From an uncultured Lachnospiraceae bacterium (lineage in GTDB: Bacteria > Bacillota > Clostridia > Lachnospirales > Lachnospiraceae), in contig CATXUX010000057.1 of assembly GCA_958402795.1 (NCBI GenBank), positions 1 to 15,682 of the forward strand: a DNA stretch of 15,682 nt. Direction: 5' to 3'. Positions 1 to 8,536 of the stretch are shown one piece after another (the stretch's first letter is position 1; each line of letters starts with the position of its first letter). The notes under the pieces were generated by a model. It worked only from the letters and a program-made list of their open reading frames with translations. It was not told where the DNA came from and made no database searches. The translations under genes were made by a program, and so were the position numbers.

Positions 1-47
1 ACGCAGGACAACAGTAGGGAAAGAAACTCGGTTGCTGTTCCCGTCAT
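1..47 (-). CDS. Possible start of a small hydrophobic protein, cut by the window edge
   Basis: An ATG on the minus strand opens a frame that reads MTGTATEFLSLLLSC before it leaves the window. The segment is hydrophobic, as in small membrane peptides. The purine-rich GAGGTG sits almost against the ATG, which is closer than a normal ribosome binding site, and I see no convincing promoter between it and the terminator upstream. Only 15 codons are visible, so this may be a chance ORF. I assign no function. Confidence 0.22.
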   Translation of the reverse strand, partial: MTGTATEFLSLLLSC

Positions 48-78
48 CACCTCAATTTTTGAAACAAGCGAATTACAT

Positions 79-116
79 AAATCAGCCGGATAGTTTGTAT
101 ACTATTCGGCTGATTT
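79..116. terminator. Bidirectional intrinsic terminator closing the defence cargo
   Basis: The arms at 79-93 and 102-116 form a 15-bp stem with one G-T wobble around an 8-nt loop. On the plus strand the stem runs into TTTTTATT. On the minus strand it ends in TTTATGT, so it can work both ways. It starts only 3 bp after the stop codon of the DUF4276 gene, so it most likely ends the minus-strand cargo transcript and also blocks reading from the left. Confidence 0.85.
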
Positions 117-119
117 TTA

Positions 120-773
120 TTAGGCACCTAAACGGCTAATTTGTTCTATCCATTCCCGAAAATGAGGACATTCGGCAAGAATTTTATCTATTCCCATATC
201 CTTAGAAATTAAAGTTCCATTTTTTATTTTCGCATAATTGGGAATTAATTTTTCCAGGCGCTTAGAAGGTGCCGTTTCAGGCGAGTTGTTTATGTGTTCA
301 GGGGTGGGATAACTTTCTCGAATCTCTCGTATTTTGTTGACCACATCGGTTTCCGCAATAAGTTCAAAAGATTCTGGATTAGAAAAAAGAATGCCCTCAA
401 ACTCATGTAACATAAAGTGAAACATACAATTTGCTTGACCAATATCTCTGTTGACTGCTGCTTCTATTTTACCTATACGCTCATAGATATCCGGATCGTG
501 TAAACCTATTTCTGGAGTGTTTTCAGGCATGGCATAATAATCAAACATAGTAGTAACGTGCTCATTTGGGTGACTTTTGCATAGCATAGTCAACTCTCGT
601 TTGATTTTGTTGTAATCACTTACGCCGCCTTTATATTTCTTGGATACCGTACGTTTTGTTGTGCACACAATAGGATATACTGCGATACCGATATTAAAAA
701 AATAAGGATAGAGGATCTCGTTGATAAAAGACTCTTCAGTCGGGCCTTCACAATAGATATATACATTTTTCAT
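120..773 (-). CDS. DUF4276 (Toprim-like) protein, effector partner of the adjacent ATPase
   Basis: This 217-aa protein looks like the DUF4276 family, which has a Toprim-like fold. The N-terminal strand and acidic motif VYIYCEGPTEES carries E9 in the EGPTE signature. A second acidic motif, TTMFDYYAMP, carries D78, and HEFEG near residues 123-127 supplies E124 and E126. This is the E...D...E layout expected of a metal-binding Toprim nuclease site. Its ATG overlaps the ATPase stop as ATGA, so the two are probably made together. A GGGAGGT lies about 11 nt upstream. ATPase plus Toprim pairs occur in OLD, PARIS and other abortive-infection-like systems and beside hsd loci, and by analogy this would be a nuclease released or activated by the ATPase. 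The family call is fairly firm; the nuclease role is inference. Confidence 0.75.
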   Translation of the reverse strand: MKNVYIYCEGPTEESFINEILYPYFFNIGIAVYPIVCTTKRTVSKKYKGGVSDYNKIKRELTMLCKSHPNEHVTTMFDYYAMPENTPEIGLHDPDIYERIGKIEAAVNRDIGQANCMFHFMLHEFEGILFSNPESFELIAETDVVNKIREIRESYPTPEHINNSPETAPSKRLEKLIPNYAKIKNGTLISKDMGIDKILAECPHFREWIEQISRLGA

Positions 774-1870
774 TTTGAGAGTCTACCTCCCAAAATATTC
801 TTTTTCCAGAGATCGCCCAAAGCGTAGTCCTCTTCCAACCAGACCTCCAGTTCGTCTTCGTTCAATCGCTTAAACTCCGAACCATCTTCACCTCGATCAA
901 CAACAATAACATCTTCAACATCAAATTCATTGAGCATCTCTACAGATTGGGTAGAAATTATAATTTGCTTTTCGTCGGATAACTGTCTAACCATTTCTGC
1001 AAAAATTGTTATTGCATAAGGATGTAGACCAAGTTCAGGTTCATCAACAATAATTGTTGCAGGTTGCAATTCATGCGGTTGTAGTAAGAGTGTAGCGAGG
1101 CAAATAAAGCGTAGCGTACCATCCGATAACTGCGAAGCATTAAAAACGTCCTCACAGCCCTTTTGTTGCCACTTTAGTACTATTTGTTCTTCATTTCCCT
1201 CCTGCGGTTCCAATACAAAATCTGCAAAGTATGGAGCAATTAATTGAATAGTGCGGACAATTTCTTCGTAGCTTTTTTCATAATTGCTTTTTAGGCGGAA
1301 CAGAAAAGCTGCCAAGTTCCCCGCGTCATTCATCAAAACTTTGTTGTTGGAAATATTGTGCTCTTGTTTTACTTTTGCACTACGTCCAGTGTCATGGAAA
1401 TGATAAACTCTCCAGTTCTGCTTCTCCAGAATGGGTATTACATATTCATCGATCTTATTATGAGCCCCCGTTTGCCATTGAGATTCGATCGATCCTCTGG
1501 AGACATTACTCTCGTTTTCCCACAGTCCATGATACCCAAAATACTCTTTGCGAAATATTAGTCTGTTATCGTCGGTTGGAATAAGTACAAAACCGTAGGA
1601 ATTATTTCCGAAATAAACTTCAAAATCTATTTCATCGGTTACCTTTCTGCCATTGTAAAAAAGTGAATTCATTCCACTTTGGGCCACAAAGACTTGAAGA
1701 TTTTGCGACAAAATATTTTGCAGCAAAGTAAACGCAGAAATGAAATTAGACTTTCCAGCTCCATTACTACCAATTAAAACGTTGATCTTCCTGAATTTAA
1801 TATCACACCGTTTAATAGACTTAAATCCAGATATAGTCATCCGGCTTAGCTGATCTGTTGATAGTGCCAT
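770..1870 (-). CDS. AAA/ABC-type ATPase (RecF/SMC-like, AAA_21 class), defence sensor
   Basis: This 366-aa ATPase has an SMC/RecF-like head split by an insert of about 200 residues. Walker A is GSNGAGKS at 34-41. The ABC signature-like LSDGT is at 248-252. Walker B is IIVDEPE at 273-279, followed by the D-loop GLHP. The switch position reads ISTQS near 305-309, with Q where many relatives have H. There is no fused Toprim domain; that activity seems to lie in the next gene, joined by an ATGA overlap. The start is set by AAGGAGG about 8 nt before the ATG, itself inside a 28-codon leader ORF. A promoter of its own lies between this gene and hsdR. The family also contains housekeeping-like ATPases, but the pairing and place behind a restriction operon favour phage defence. 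Confidence 0.85.
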   Translation of the reverse strand: MALSTDQLSRMTISGFKSIKRCDIKFRKINVLIGSNGAGKSNFISAFTLLQNILSQNLQVFVAQSGMNSLFYNGRKVTDEIDFEVYFGNNSYGFVLIPTDDNRLIFRKEYFGYHGLWENESNVSRGSIESQWQTGAHNKIDEYVIPILEKQNWRVYHFHDTGRSAKVKQEHNISNNKVLMNDAGNLAAFLFRLKSNYEKSYEEIVRTIQLIAPYFADFVLEPQEGNEEQIVLKWQQKGCEDVFNASQLSDGTLRFICLATLLLQPHELQPATIIVDEPELGLHPYAITIFAEMVRQLSDEKQIIISTQSVEMLNEFDVEDVIVVDRGEDGSEFKRLNEDELEVWLEEDYALGDLWKKNILGGRLSK

Positions 1871-1957
1871 TTAAGCACCTCCTTCAAATGCATTTGCTTC
1901 AAGTAATCCAAATTTTAAATACAGCTCTGGTTCATAATCGTTGCTTGCTGTCGCCAT
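1871..1957 (-). CDS. Candidate 28-aa leader ORF abutting the ATPase gene
   Basis: A 28-codon ORF begins MATASNDYEPELYLKFGLLE and ends FEGGA. Its TAA touches the ATG of the ATPase directly (TAAATG), and the strong AAGGAGG that serves the ATPase encodes its E-G-G end. A good extended -10 promoter lies just upstream and puts the likely start of transcription about 7 nt before this ATG, so it would be read almost leaderless; only an A/G-rich run precedes it. This is either a translationally coupled leader peptide or a short third member of the defence operon. The charged/aromatic make-up is not that of a membrane peptide. Expression is unproven and I recognise no family. Confidence 0.5.
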   Translation of the reverse strand: MATASNDYEPELYLKFGLLEANAFEGGA

Positions 1958-1970
1958 TTTCTTTTGCTTT

Positions 1971-1998
1971 ATTATACCAGATGTACCCGAATCCTCAA
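1971..1998 (-). promoter_or_regulatory. Promoter of the leader ORF / ATPase / DUF4276 operon
   Basis: On the minus strand a TTGAGG box (1993-1998) is followed after 16 bp by TATAAT (1971-1976), preceded by TGG, which gives a TGn extended -10. The start should fall near 1964. The operon can therefore be expressed apart from the restriction genes; no clear terminator lies between the end of hsdR and this promoter, so read-through is also possible. Confidence 0.65.
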
Positions 1999-2046
1999 CT
2001 CCTATTATGTCGTTTGGGAAAACTTTTGTCACAAGGACTTTCACAC

Positions 2047-5000
2047 TTATGCCCTCAAATTCTTATACACATCCTCCAAGAACACCTGCATCAGTTCCCG
2101 CTTCTTTTCGTCGTTATCAAGCAGAAGGGCAAAGAAGTCCTGGTTTTGTTCATACCCGGCAATCAGAGCATCCTGCACGGCGTCAAAATAGGCAAAGCGA
2201 AAATCTTTCAGTGAGTTATTCCGTGCACTGTCCCGCAGATGTCCATTCTTCAGCAGAATGTCTCTCATTTGCAATGCAGACTTAGAAGCTACGTCAACAT
2301 CGAAGTTTTTGTTATACGCTGTATTGATCTCGTCGATGATCTCGGACAGCTTCTTTTTCACGGCTTCATCCATAAAGACCTCATTGGGTGTCGGCAAGCT
2401 AACCTCCGGCTTGGATTCAATCTCGTGTGTGTTTTCCCCAGTCTTTCTCTGACGGAAATTAGAGGCAGTGATTTTGTCCGCAATGTCAAAATCATTTCCA
2501 CCGCTGCCCACTTCGATCTCCTTAACCAGGTATGAAAGGAAATTGTACTTCTTGTGCAGATCCACGCTTTCAAAGCAGGTTGCCTGAATCAGGAAACTAT
2601 AAAACCGCAAGAAACGCTTGATAGTTGCACGAATTTCCAACTTTTCCAGTTCCGGGTGGCGATTGATGATTTGCAGGGATTTATCCAGCAGAGCCCACAT
2701 CCGAGCCTTTTCTTTAGAGGTTCGTTTATCCTGATACAGGTATCCGTTAAATTCCTCAATATCGTCAATATCCAGGAAATTATACTGATCCACCTGAGCT
2801 TCCACCGTTCTGATATCCGAAGGGGTGATCGTCTCGTTTAGAATTGTCTCAGTATAGAATGGGGCAAAGGACGCTTGAATATCTTCATATTCATTTTTGA
2901 AATCCAGCACAAAGGTTTTCTTATCATAGGGCGCACAAATACGGTTCAAGCGAGAAAGGGTCTGCACAGCATTAACTCCCCGCAGACGTTTGTCCACATA
3001 CATGGCACAGAGCTTCGGCTGATCAAAGCCTGTTTGATACTTATTCGCCACCAACAGCACCTGATAGCTGTTGCTGTCAAACACTTCCGGCAAATCTTCT
3101 TCCTTAATGCCGTTCATCACCGCTTCGGTGTATTCGTGGCCGTCCAGAGAGACCTTGCCTGAAAACGCCACCAGTGCACGAATACCCGTGTACCCATGCT
3201 TGGAAATATAGGTTTCAAACTCGTTCCGGTATTTGACCGCTGCCTGCCGTGATGAAGTAATGACCATGGCTTTTGCTTTGCCGCCTAACTCCTGCATGAT
3301 TCTGTTTTTGAAATGCTCAATAATGATCTCAACTTTCTGGGCAATGTTTGTATCATGCAGTTCAATATACTTGGCAATCTTACGCTTTGCGGCAATCGTT
3401 TCCAGTTCTGGATCGTCCTCAATAGCCTTATTAATTTCAAAATAAGTCTTATAGGTCACATAATTTTGCAGTACATCCAGAATGAAGCCTTCCTCAATCG
3501 CTTGCTTCATGGAATATAGGTCAAAGGCAACCTTTTTTCCTTCTTCATTCAGACAGCCAAACAACTGCAAGGTAGTCGGTTTCGGAGTTGCGGTAAAGGC
3601 AATCATGGAAACATTGGGCTGCTTTCCGCTACGGGCAATTTCGTCCTCGATGATATCGCCCATAGATTTTTCTTCTTCCGACACATCAACAGGAGTGGCC
3701 TCGCTCAGTTTGCGGCTCTCTGAAAGAGCATACGTCACTGCTTCCATGGCAGTTCCGGCGGTAGAGGAATGCGCCTCGTCGATGATTACGGCAAAAGTCT
3801 TGCTTTTCAGCTCCTGTACCAGTTCCTGAATGTACATGAACTTGTGGATGGTAGTCACAATAATTTTTGTATTGCCGTTGAGGGCATCCGCAAGATCTTT
3901 GGAAGTGCATTTTTCATCCATGACCTTGATCAGACCGGCCTTGTGCTCCAGTGACAGTACGGCATTCTGAAGCTGACGGTCTACCACGATACGATCAGTG
4001 ATGATGCAAACCGTATCAAAAATGACTTTGTTTTCCCTGTCGTGCAAGGAGGCAAGACGGTGGGCCAACCATGCAATGGTATTGGTTTTGCCACTGCCCG
4101 CCGAGTGCTCAATCAGATAATTTTTCTCGCTATGGTGTTCTGCGACATCTGCCACCAGCTTGCGCACGGCATTGAACTGGTGATACCGAGGGAAAATCAG
4201 CGTTTCCTTGGTAACACGCTTACCGGTATCCGGGTCTTTCTTGGTTTCTTTTTGCAGGAAAATGATTTTATCAATCAGATACAGCACCGTATCTTTTTTG
4301 AGGATATCTTCCCACATATAAGAAACATTGATGCCGTTTTCGTTGTGGGGGTTGCCCTTGCCGGAGTGAATCCCAACGCCGCAGCCTTTGTTGAACGGCA
4401 GAAAGAAAGAAGATTTTCCTTTCAGATTGGTGCACATATAGACTTCGTTCAAGTCCATGGCAAAGTGAGCCAGACAGCCTGCCTTGAATTTCAGCAGTCG
4501 GGTCTTATAATCTCGCTCAAACTTATACTGACGGATTGCATCCTCATAATTCTGTCCGCTGGTGTTGCATTTCAGCTCAAAGGTGAAAATGGCAATGCCG
4601 TTGAGGAAGATTACAAGGTCAATGCGCTCACCCTCTTTGTGCCAGACTTCCTCCATCACCGAGAGGACATTCTGCTGATACAGCGCCTCCGCTTTTTGGT
4701 TGAAGGTGGTGGCGGGCTTGCGGTACATAAGGGCTAGAGAGACGCCGTTGTCAAACTCCACGCCGTGCTTCAGTACATCCAGCAGGCTGCGACTTTTCTT
4801 GTTGACCTCATTGTTGATGTAGTTGAGGATGGTCTGGCGGGTCTTGTCGCCATAGAGTTTTTCCAGCCGTGCCAATGCATCCGGCTGAGTTGCTTCCAAA
4901 AAGGAGAACAGCAGTTCCACATCCATGCCGTAGCCGGGATCGTAAGCGGTAGAGGGGCGCACCTGATAGCCGTTTTCCTCCCGCAGCATTTCCAGAATGT

Positions 5001-5049
5001 ATGCCTGATAATCTGCCCGTTCCTTTAATTGCCCTGCTTTAATGGCCAT
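2047..5049 (-). CDS. hsdR: Type I restriction enzyme, R (motor and nuclease) subunit
   Basis: This 1000-aa HsdR cuts DNA after ATP-driven translocation as part of the R2M2S complex. The N-terminal PD-(D/E)XK nuclease shows IDLVIF (D144) and FELK (E158, K160), followed by QNYEDAIRQY, the QxxxY region typical of type I R subunits. The SF2 motor follows: SAGSGKT at 316-322 (Walker A), DEAH at 424-427 and AFTATPK at 484-490, then QTGFDQP and QTLSRLNR in the second RecA-like domain. The length suits the roughly 1000-residue class. The ATG has AGGAGG 9 nt upstream and lies inside the end of hsdS (25-nt overlap), so it is the last gene of an M-S-R operon. All visible key residues are present, so it should be active. 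Confidence 0.96.
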   Translation of the reverse strand: MAIKAGQLKERADYQAYILEMLREENGYQVRPSTAYDPGYGMDVELLFSFLEATQPDALARLEKLYGDKTRQTILNYINNEVNKKSRSLLDVLKHGVEFDNGVSLALMYRKPATTFNQKAEALYQQNVLSVMEEVWHKEGERIDLVIFLNGIAIFTFELKCNTSGQNYEDAIRQYKFERDYKTRLLKFKAGCLAHFAMDLNEVYMCTNLKGKSSFFLPFNKGCGVGIHSGKGNPHNENGINVSYMWEDILKKDTVLYLIDKIIFLQKETKKDPDTGKRVTKETLIFPRYHQFNAVRKLVADVAEHHSEKNYLIEHSAGSGKTNTIAWLAHRLASLHDRENKVIFDTVCIITDRIVVDRQLQNAVLSLEHKAGLIKVMDEKCTSKDLADALNGNTKIIVTTIHKFMYIQELVQELKSKTFAVIIDEAHSSTAGTAMEAVTYALSESRKLSEATPVDVSEEEKSMGDIIEDEIARSGKQPNVSMIAFTATPKPTTLQLFGCLNEEGKKVAFDLYSMKQAIEEGFILDVLQNYVTYKTYFEINKAIEDDPELETIAAKRKIAKYIELHDTNIAQKVEIIIEHFKNRIMQELGGKAKAMVITSSRQAAVKYRNEFETYISKHGYTGIRALVAFSGKVSLDGHEYTEAVMNGIKEEDLPEVFDSNSYQVLLVANKYQTGFDQPKLCAMYVDKRLRGVNAVQTLSRLNRICAPYDKKTFVLDFKNEYEDIQASFAPFYTETILNETITPSDIRTVEAQVDQYNFLDIDDIEEFNGYLYQDKRTSKEKARMWALLDKSLQIINRHPELEKLEIRATIKRFLRFYSFLIQATCFESVDLHKKYNFLSYLVKEIEVGSGGNDFDIADKITASNFRQRKTGENTHEIESKPEVSLPTPNEVFMDEAVKKKLSEIIDEINTAYNKNFDVDVASKSALQMRDILLKNGHLRDSARNNSLKDFRFAYFDAVQDALIAGYEQNQDFFALLLDNDEKKRELMQVFLEDVYKNLRA

Positions 5050-6404
5050 CTCACCGCACCTCCTTTACTCTTTTTTTTGCCGGTAACATATTCGTAGATG
5101 AGGGATTTTTTGTGCTGGATAATTGTAGCAAGAGCCTTCTGCTTTTCTGATATTATACCGTCAATTGCTATACATTTCTTCGATAAATAGCCGTAAATCT
5201 TCTCCTGCTCATCAGCTGGAATAACTGGTAGAAGAATATCTTTCAATGAATAAGAATAAATAACTTCTATCGTAGTTGCATTGCTCATAAGGGTGAATTG
5301 GTCTTTAACAAAGTCCGATTCATTAAAAATGAGCTGTAACAGTTCAGGTATAATCATTTCTTTGTCTACCCTAAATTTAATAATACATGGGTGCAAGATA
5401 CCTTCATTAGCCCCTTCTGGAACAATAGCAACTTTTCCAATCGTGCCTCTTGTGGTAATAAGGATATCGCCAGGGTATACAGCAAAGCTTCGCATTTCCT
5501 GAAATTTCTCTTCAGAAACAAAGGTAGTATTTTCCGAGAAATTATTGTCGAGAACAACTCGTTGATTATATACCCATTTACCCTCATCTGTGAAATCACT
5601 ACCGGAGAGTGCACTTCCAAAAGGACCTACTTTCATACTATCTGAGCTGTTTTCCAGCATAAATTTCAGCCTTTTAAAATTCCAATGTGCCGGAATTTTC
5701 CCAAGCCACTCAACGCCGCTGTCCTTCATTGGCACAGACTTGTCCAGTCCCTTGGTTACTATTTCGGTAATCAGGGATTTTTTGTATTGCTGCAAAAGAG
5801 CAATCTGTTTTTCCAAATCTGCGGCAATGCTGTCAATCCGGGCACATTCTTTATCGAGAAAATCTGCGATAGCCTGTTGTTCTTCAATATTTGGAAAAGC
5901 AAGCCAAAACTGTCCCAGTTGGCTTCGACTGATTCTCGACATTGTTGCACCACGGGCAATCATATTGGCGTGTTCAGCATATCCATCAGCATTCATCCCA
6001 TACATAATAAACTTTTTATTATAGTTGGCATTTGGACGCAAAATAACATTATCAACAGCCACAACATAACGGGATTCAGTATCCGGAATAATGCAAGATC
6101 TTCCAATCGGCTCATTAAGCCGTGAAATCATTAAATCACCCGGGTATACATTCAAGCAATGTAACTCTGAGAAAGTCTTTTCGGAAATGTATCCGCTCCC
6201 TTGTTCCTTATAAAATCCAGCGCCAACGTTTCCGGTAGTTAGATAACGAATCCCGCTTTCTTCTATGACATCGCTTTCTATCCAGTCACCATCAAGAAAT
6301 AAAGTTCCAGGCTCCGTTGCCAAATATTTGACCTTATTGATCTCCCATGATGATGGAATATCCTTAATCCAGTCAATTCCACTGGGTTTCATTTGCTCTG
6401 CCAT
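5025..6404 (-). CDS. hsdS: Type I restriction-modification, S (specificity) subunit
   Basis: This 459-aa HsdS has the normal two-half plan and binds a bipartite DNA target. Each half opens with a related stretch: IDWIKDIPSSWEINKVKYLA near residue 10 and VEWLGKIPAHWNFKRLKFML near residue 230. Each half ends with a helical spacer (about 175-220 and 400-445), with ALLQQYKKSLITEIVTKGLD in the first and IQHKKSLIYEYVTGK in the second. The target recognition domains lie between. Its ATG shares one base with the hsdM stop (TAATG), with GAGGGAG just before it, and its end overlaps hsdR. The DNA is visibly more AT-rich in the recognition domains than in hsdM, as is common for exchangeable specificity modules. 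There is one intact copy and no second hsdS or inverted partial copy, so no sign of phase-variable shuffling here. Confidence 0.95.
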   Translation of the reverse strand: MAEQMKPSGIDWIKDIPSSWEINKVKYLATEPGTLFLDGDWIESDVIEESGIRYLTTGNVGAGFYKEQGSGYISEKTFSELHCLNVYPGDLMISRLNEPIGRSCIIPDTESRYVVAVDNVILRPNANYNKKFIMYGMNADGYAEHANMIARGATMSRISRSQLGQFWLAFPNIEEQQAIADFLDKECARIDSIAADLEKQIALLQQYKKSLITEIVTKGLDKSVPMKDSGVEWLGKIPAHWNFKRLKFMLENSSDSMKVGPFGSALSGSDFTDEGKWVYNQRVVLDNNFSENTTFVSEEKFQEMRSFAVYPGDILITTRGTIGKVAIVPEGANEGILHPCIIKFRVDKEMIIPELLQLIFNESDFVKDQFTLMSNATTIEVIYSYSLKDILLPVIPADEQEKIYGYLSKKCIAIDGIISEKQKALATIIQHKKSLIYEYVTGKKKSKGGAVRWPLKQGN

Positions 6405-8536
6405 TACACTCCCTCGCTTTCCTGCAAGGCTGCAATTTTTTCGGAGAGGGATTTTTCCAGTTCCATAAACTGAGCCAGCAGATCATCTGCCTTTTCCGGC
6501 TCCTTGTACTCGTAAAAGAATCGGGTAAACGGGAACTCTGCGCCCAGTTTTTCTTTATTGGTAGCGCTCTCCTTTTTCTCCGGGTCAAATTCATAGGCCC
6601 AGATAGCATCCGGTACATGGGGATATACTTCCGCCTCAAAATATTTCTCCGGGTCCTGGGTGAGCTTGATGATCTCGGTGTCCTTAGTGGTAGTGTCCTT
6701 GATTATTTCGCCCTTGCGATCTTTCTGCACCACAGCGGTTTTGTCCATCACCGCCAGCACCATGGCAATGCCGGTCAACCGGCTGGCAGACATTCCCTCA
6801 ACCTTGCCCAGCAGAGATTTCAGATACTTTTCAAACTCGCCATAATCCATAAACACCTGGTCAGAACAGTTGGTCTCCAGAATGGCCAACACATCCGCCA
6901 CAAACTGCTGGCCCGCCAGATATTTCTGGTATTTCTTCTCGTCGGCAGCACTGCGGGGGTTCATCTCTTTCAACTGCTCAAAATCCGTCTCACTGAAAAT
7001 ACTGGAGTTGCTGGTGAAGTAGCTGCTGGTCCGCAGCCGCTCGATGCTCTCCGCATCCAGCATACCCCGGCGCTGCAACGGCTGATAAACCGCATACTCC
7101 TTGTACATAAACTCCTCGTTGGGGAAAATCTTGCAGTACTGGTTTTCCTCAAAGTTGGAGTACAGCTCGGTGATTTTTACCATGCTATCCCGGTCGATTT
7201 CACGGCGCTTTTTGCCCAAAGATTTGCGAAGGGGTTTCCACATATCTACCGCATTGATGAGCTGCACCTTTCCACGGCGGTCGGGTCGCTTGTTGCGGGA
7301 TAGGATGAAGATATAAATACCGATATCGGTGTTATAGAAAAGCTGGGTAGGCAGAGCAATAATGGCTTCAATTAAATCTTCCTCCAGCATCCAGCGCCGA
7401 ATCTGGCTTTCACCGCTGGTGGTTCCGCCGGAGAAAAGAGGCGAACCATTGGTAATAATCGCTGCACGCCCGTTTTTCTCATCCAGCTTATTGATGGCGT
7501 GCTGCATGAACAGCAGCTGGGCGTCACCGGTTCCGGGAAGACCGTGCTCAAACCGTCCGCCCTTCTTGTTTTCCTCACGGACTTTCTTCTCTTGTCCTTC
7601 CGGTGCATCTTTGCCACCCCAGGGTGTACCAAACGGGGGATTCATAATCACCAGCCGCATCTTCTGATCCGGGAAGCAGTCCGTTTTCAGGGTGTTGGCT
7701 TCCTCATCACCCATGATGTTTTTCACATCCTGGCCTTTGATGAGCATATCTGCTAGACAAATGGCATAGGATTCTGGGTTGATTTCCTGCCCAAACAAAC
7801 GCACATCCACATAGGGGTTTTTACGGCGCAGGAAATCATAGGTAACGGACAGCATACCGCCCGAACCACAGGCTGCGTCCAGTACAGTGGCAATTTTACC
7901 CTCATCCGTCAGCAGGTCGTTGCAGCCCTCTGCCAGCAGTACATTGACCATTAAACGAATCACTTCACGGGGCGTATAGTGATCGCCGGCTTCGGCGTTT
8001 TCAGAAAAACGACGGATAATATCCTCGAAAATGTAGCCCATCTTCATACTGTCCACATGGGCGGGATACAAATCCAAATCCGAGAACTTTTTAACCACGC
8101 TGTAAAGGCGGTTGCTCTTATCCATTTTGTCGATCTGGGTGCTGAATTTCAGCAACTTTTCCAGAATCAACTGAATGTTGGCAGAAAATCCTTCAATGTA
8201 AGACTTGAGGTTGGACGCAATGCTGTCGCTGTCGTCCAGAAGGCGTTTCAGAGTAAATTCATTGGTGTTGTAAAAGGGATATTTGGAAATCTGGCAAAGA
8301 AGCGCAGCTGGGAGGTTGGGGTTCTGCTTGTACTTTGCTACAACTGCATCTTTGGTCGCCTCCAAAGCGCACTCAAACCGACGGATGATGACCATGGGGA
8401 TAATAACGTCCTTATATTTGTCCGAGGTATAGGCACCACGGAGAGAGTTGGCAATGGACCAGACCAATCCGACTTCCTTGCTTACGTCAATGGACGTATC
8501 ATCAAACATGACTTCATAAAAATACTTATCTCTCAT
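6404..8536 (-). CDS. hsdM: Type I restriction-modification, M (N6-adenine methyltransferase) subunit
   Basis: This 710-aa HsdM methylates adenine with S-adenosylmethionine and, with HsdS, forms the modification core. An N-terminal helical HsdM region (about 1-160) is followed by the methyltransferase domain: HYTPREVIRLMV near 186-197, DAACGSGGM at 220-228 (AdoMet-binding motif I) and NPPF at 299-302 (catalytic motif IV). It is about 200 residues longer than classic 500-residue HsdM proteins; the extra part is a C-terminal region after about residue 530 ending in a charged, probably helical tail. ATG overlaps the stop of the upstream regulator as ATGA, and AAGGAG lies about 10 nt upstream. No frame break is seen. 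Confidence 0.95.
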   Translation of the reverse strand: MRDKYFYEVMFDDTSIDVSKEVGLVWSIANSLRGAYTSDKYKDVIIPMVIIRRFECALEATKDAVVAKYKQNPNLPAALLCQISKYPFYNTNEFTLKRLLDDSDSIASNLKSYIEGFSANIQLILEKLLKFSTQIDKMDKSNRLYSVVKKFSDLDLYPAHVDSMKMGYIFEDIIRRFSENAEAGDHYTPREVIRLMVNVLLAEGCNDLLTDEGKIATVLDAACGSGGMLSVTYDFLRRKNPYVDVRLFGQEINPESYAICLADMLIKGQDVKNIMGDEEANTLKTDCFPDQKMRLVIMNPPFGTPWGGKDAPEGQEKKVREENKKGGRFEHGLPGTGDAQLLFMQHAINKLDEKNGRAAIITNGSPLFSGGTTSGESQIRRWMLEEDLIEAIIALPTQLFYNTDIGIYIFILSRNKRPDRRGKVQLINAVDMWKPLRKSLGKKRREIDRDSMVKITELYSNFEENQYCKIFPNEEFMYKEYAVYQPLQRRGMLDAESIERLRTSSYFTSNSSIFSETDFEQLKEMNPRSAADEKKYQKYLAGQQFVADVLAILETNCSDQVFMDYGEFEKYLKSLLGKVEGMSASRLTGIAMVLAVMDKTAVVQKDRKGEIIKDTTTKDTEIIKLTQDPEKYFEAEVYPHVPDAIWAYEFDPEKKESATNKEKLGAEFPFTRFFYEYKEPEKADDLLAQFMELEKSLSEKIAALQESEGV

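Noticed and set aside
1..78. Second copy of the rpsI att core at the left edge
   Set aside because: No stretch resembling the rpsI 3' end is present; the left end of the element must lie outside the window.
4042..4737. 231-codon plus-strand frame opposite hsdR
   Set aside because: It mirrors the conserved nuclease-motor region of hsdR, has no ribosome site and matches no family I know.
5025..6404. Phase-variable hsdS shufflon
   Set aside because: There is only one hsdS, no partial copy or inverted repeat pair, and no adjacent invertase.
6617..7303. 228-codon plus-strand frame opposite hsdM
   Set aside because: It is a shadow of the hsdM coding strand with repetitive L/H/Q-rich composition and no start signal.
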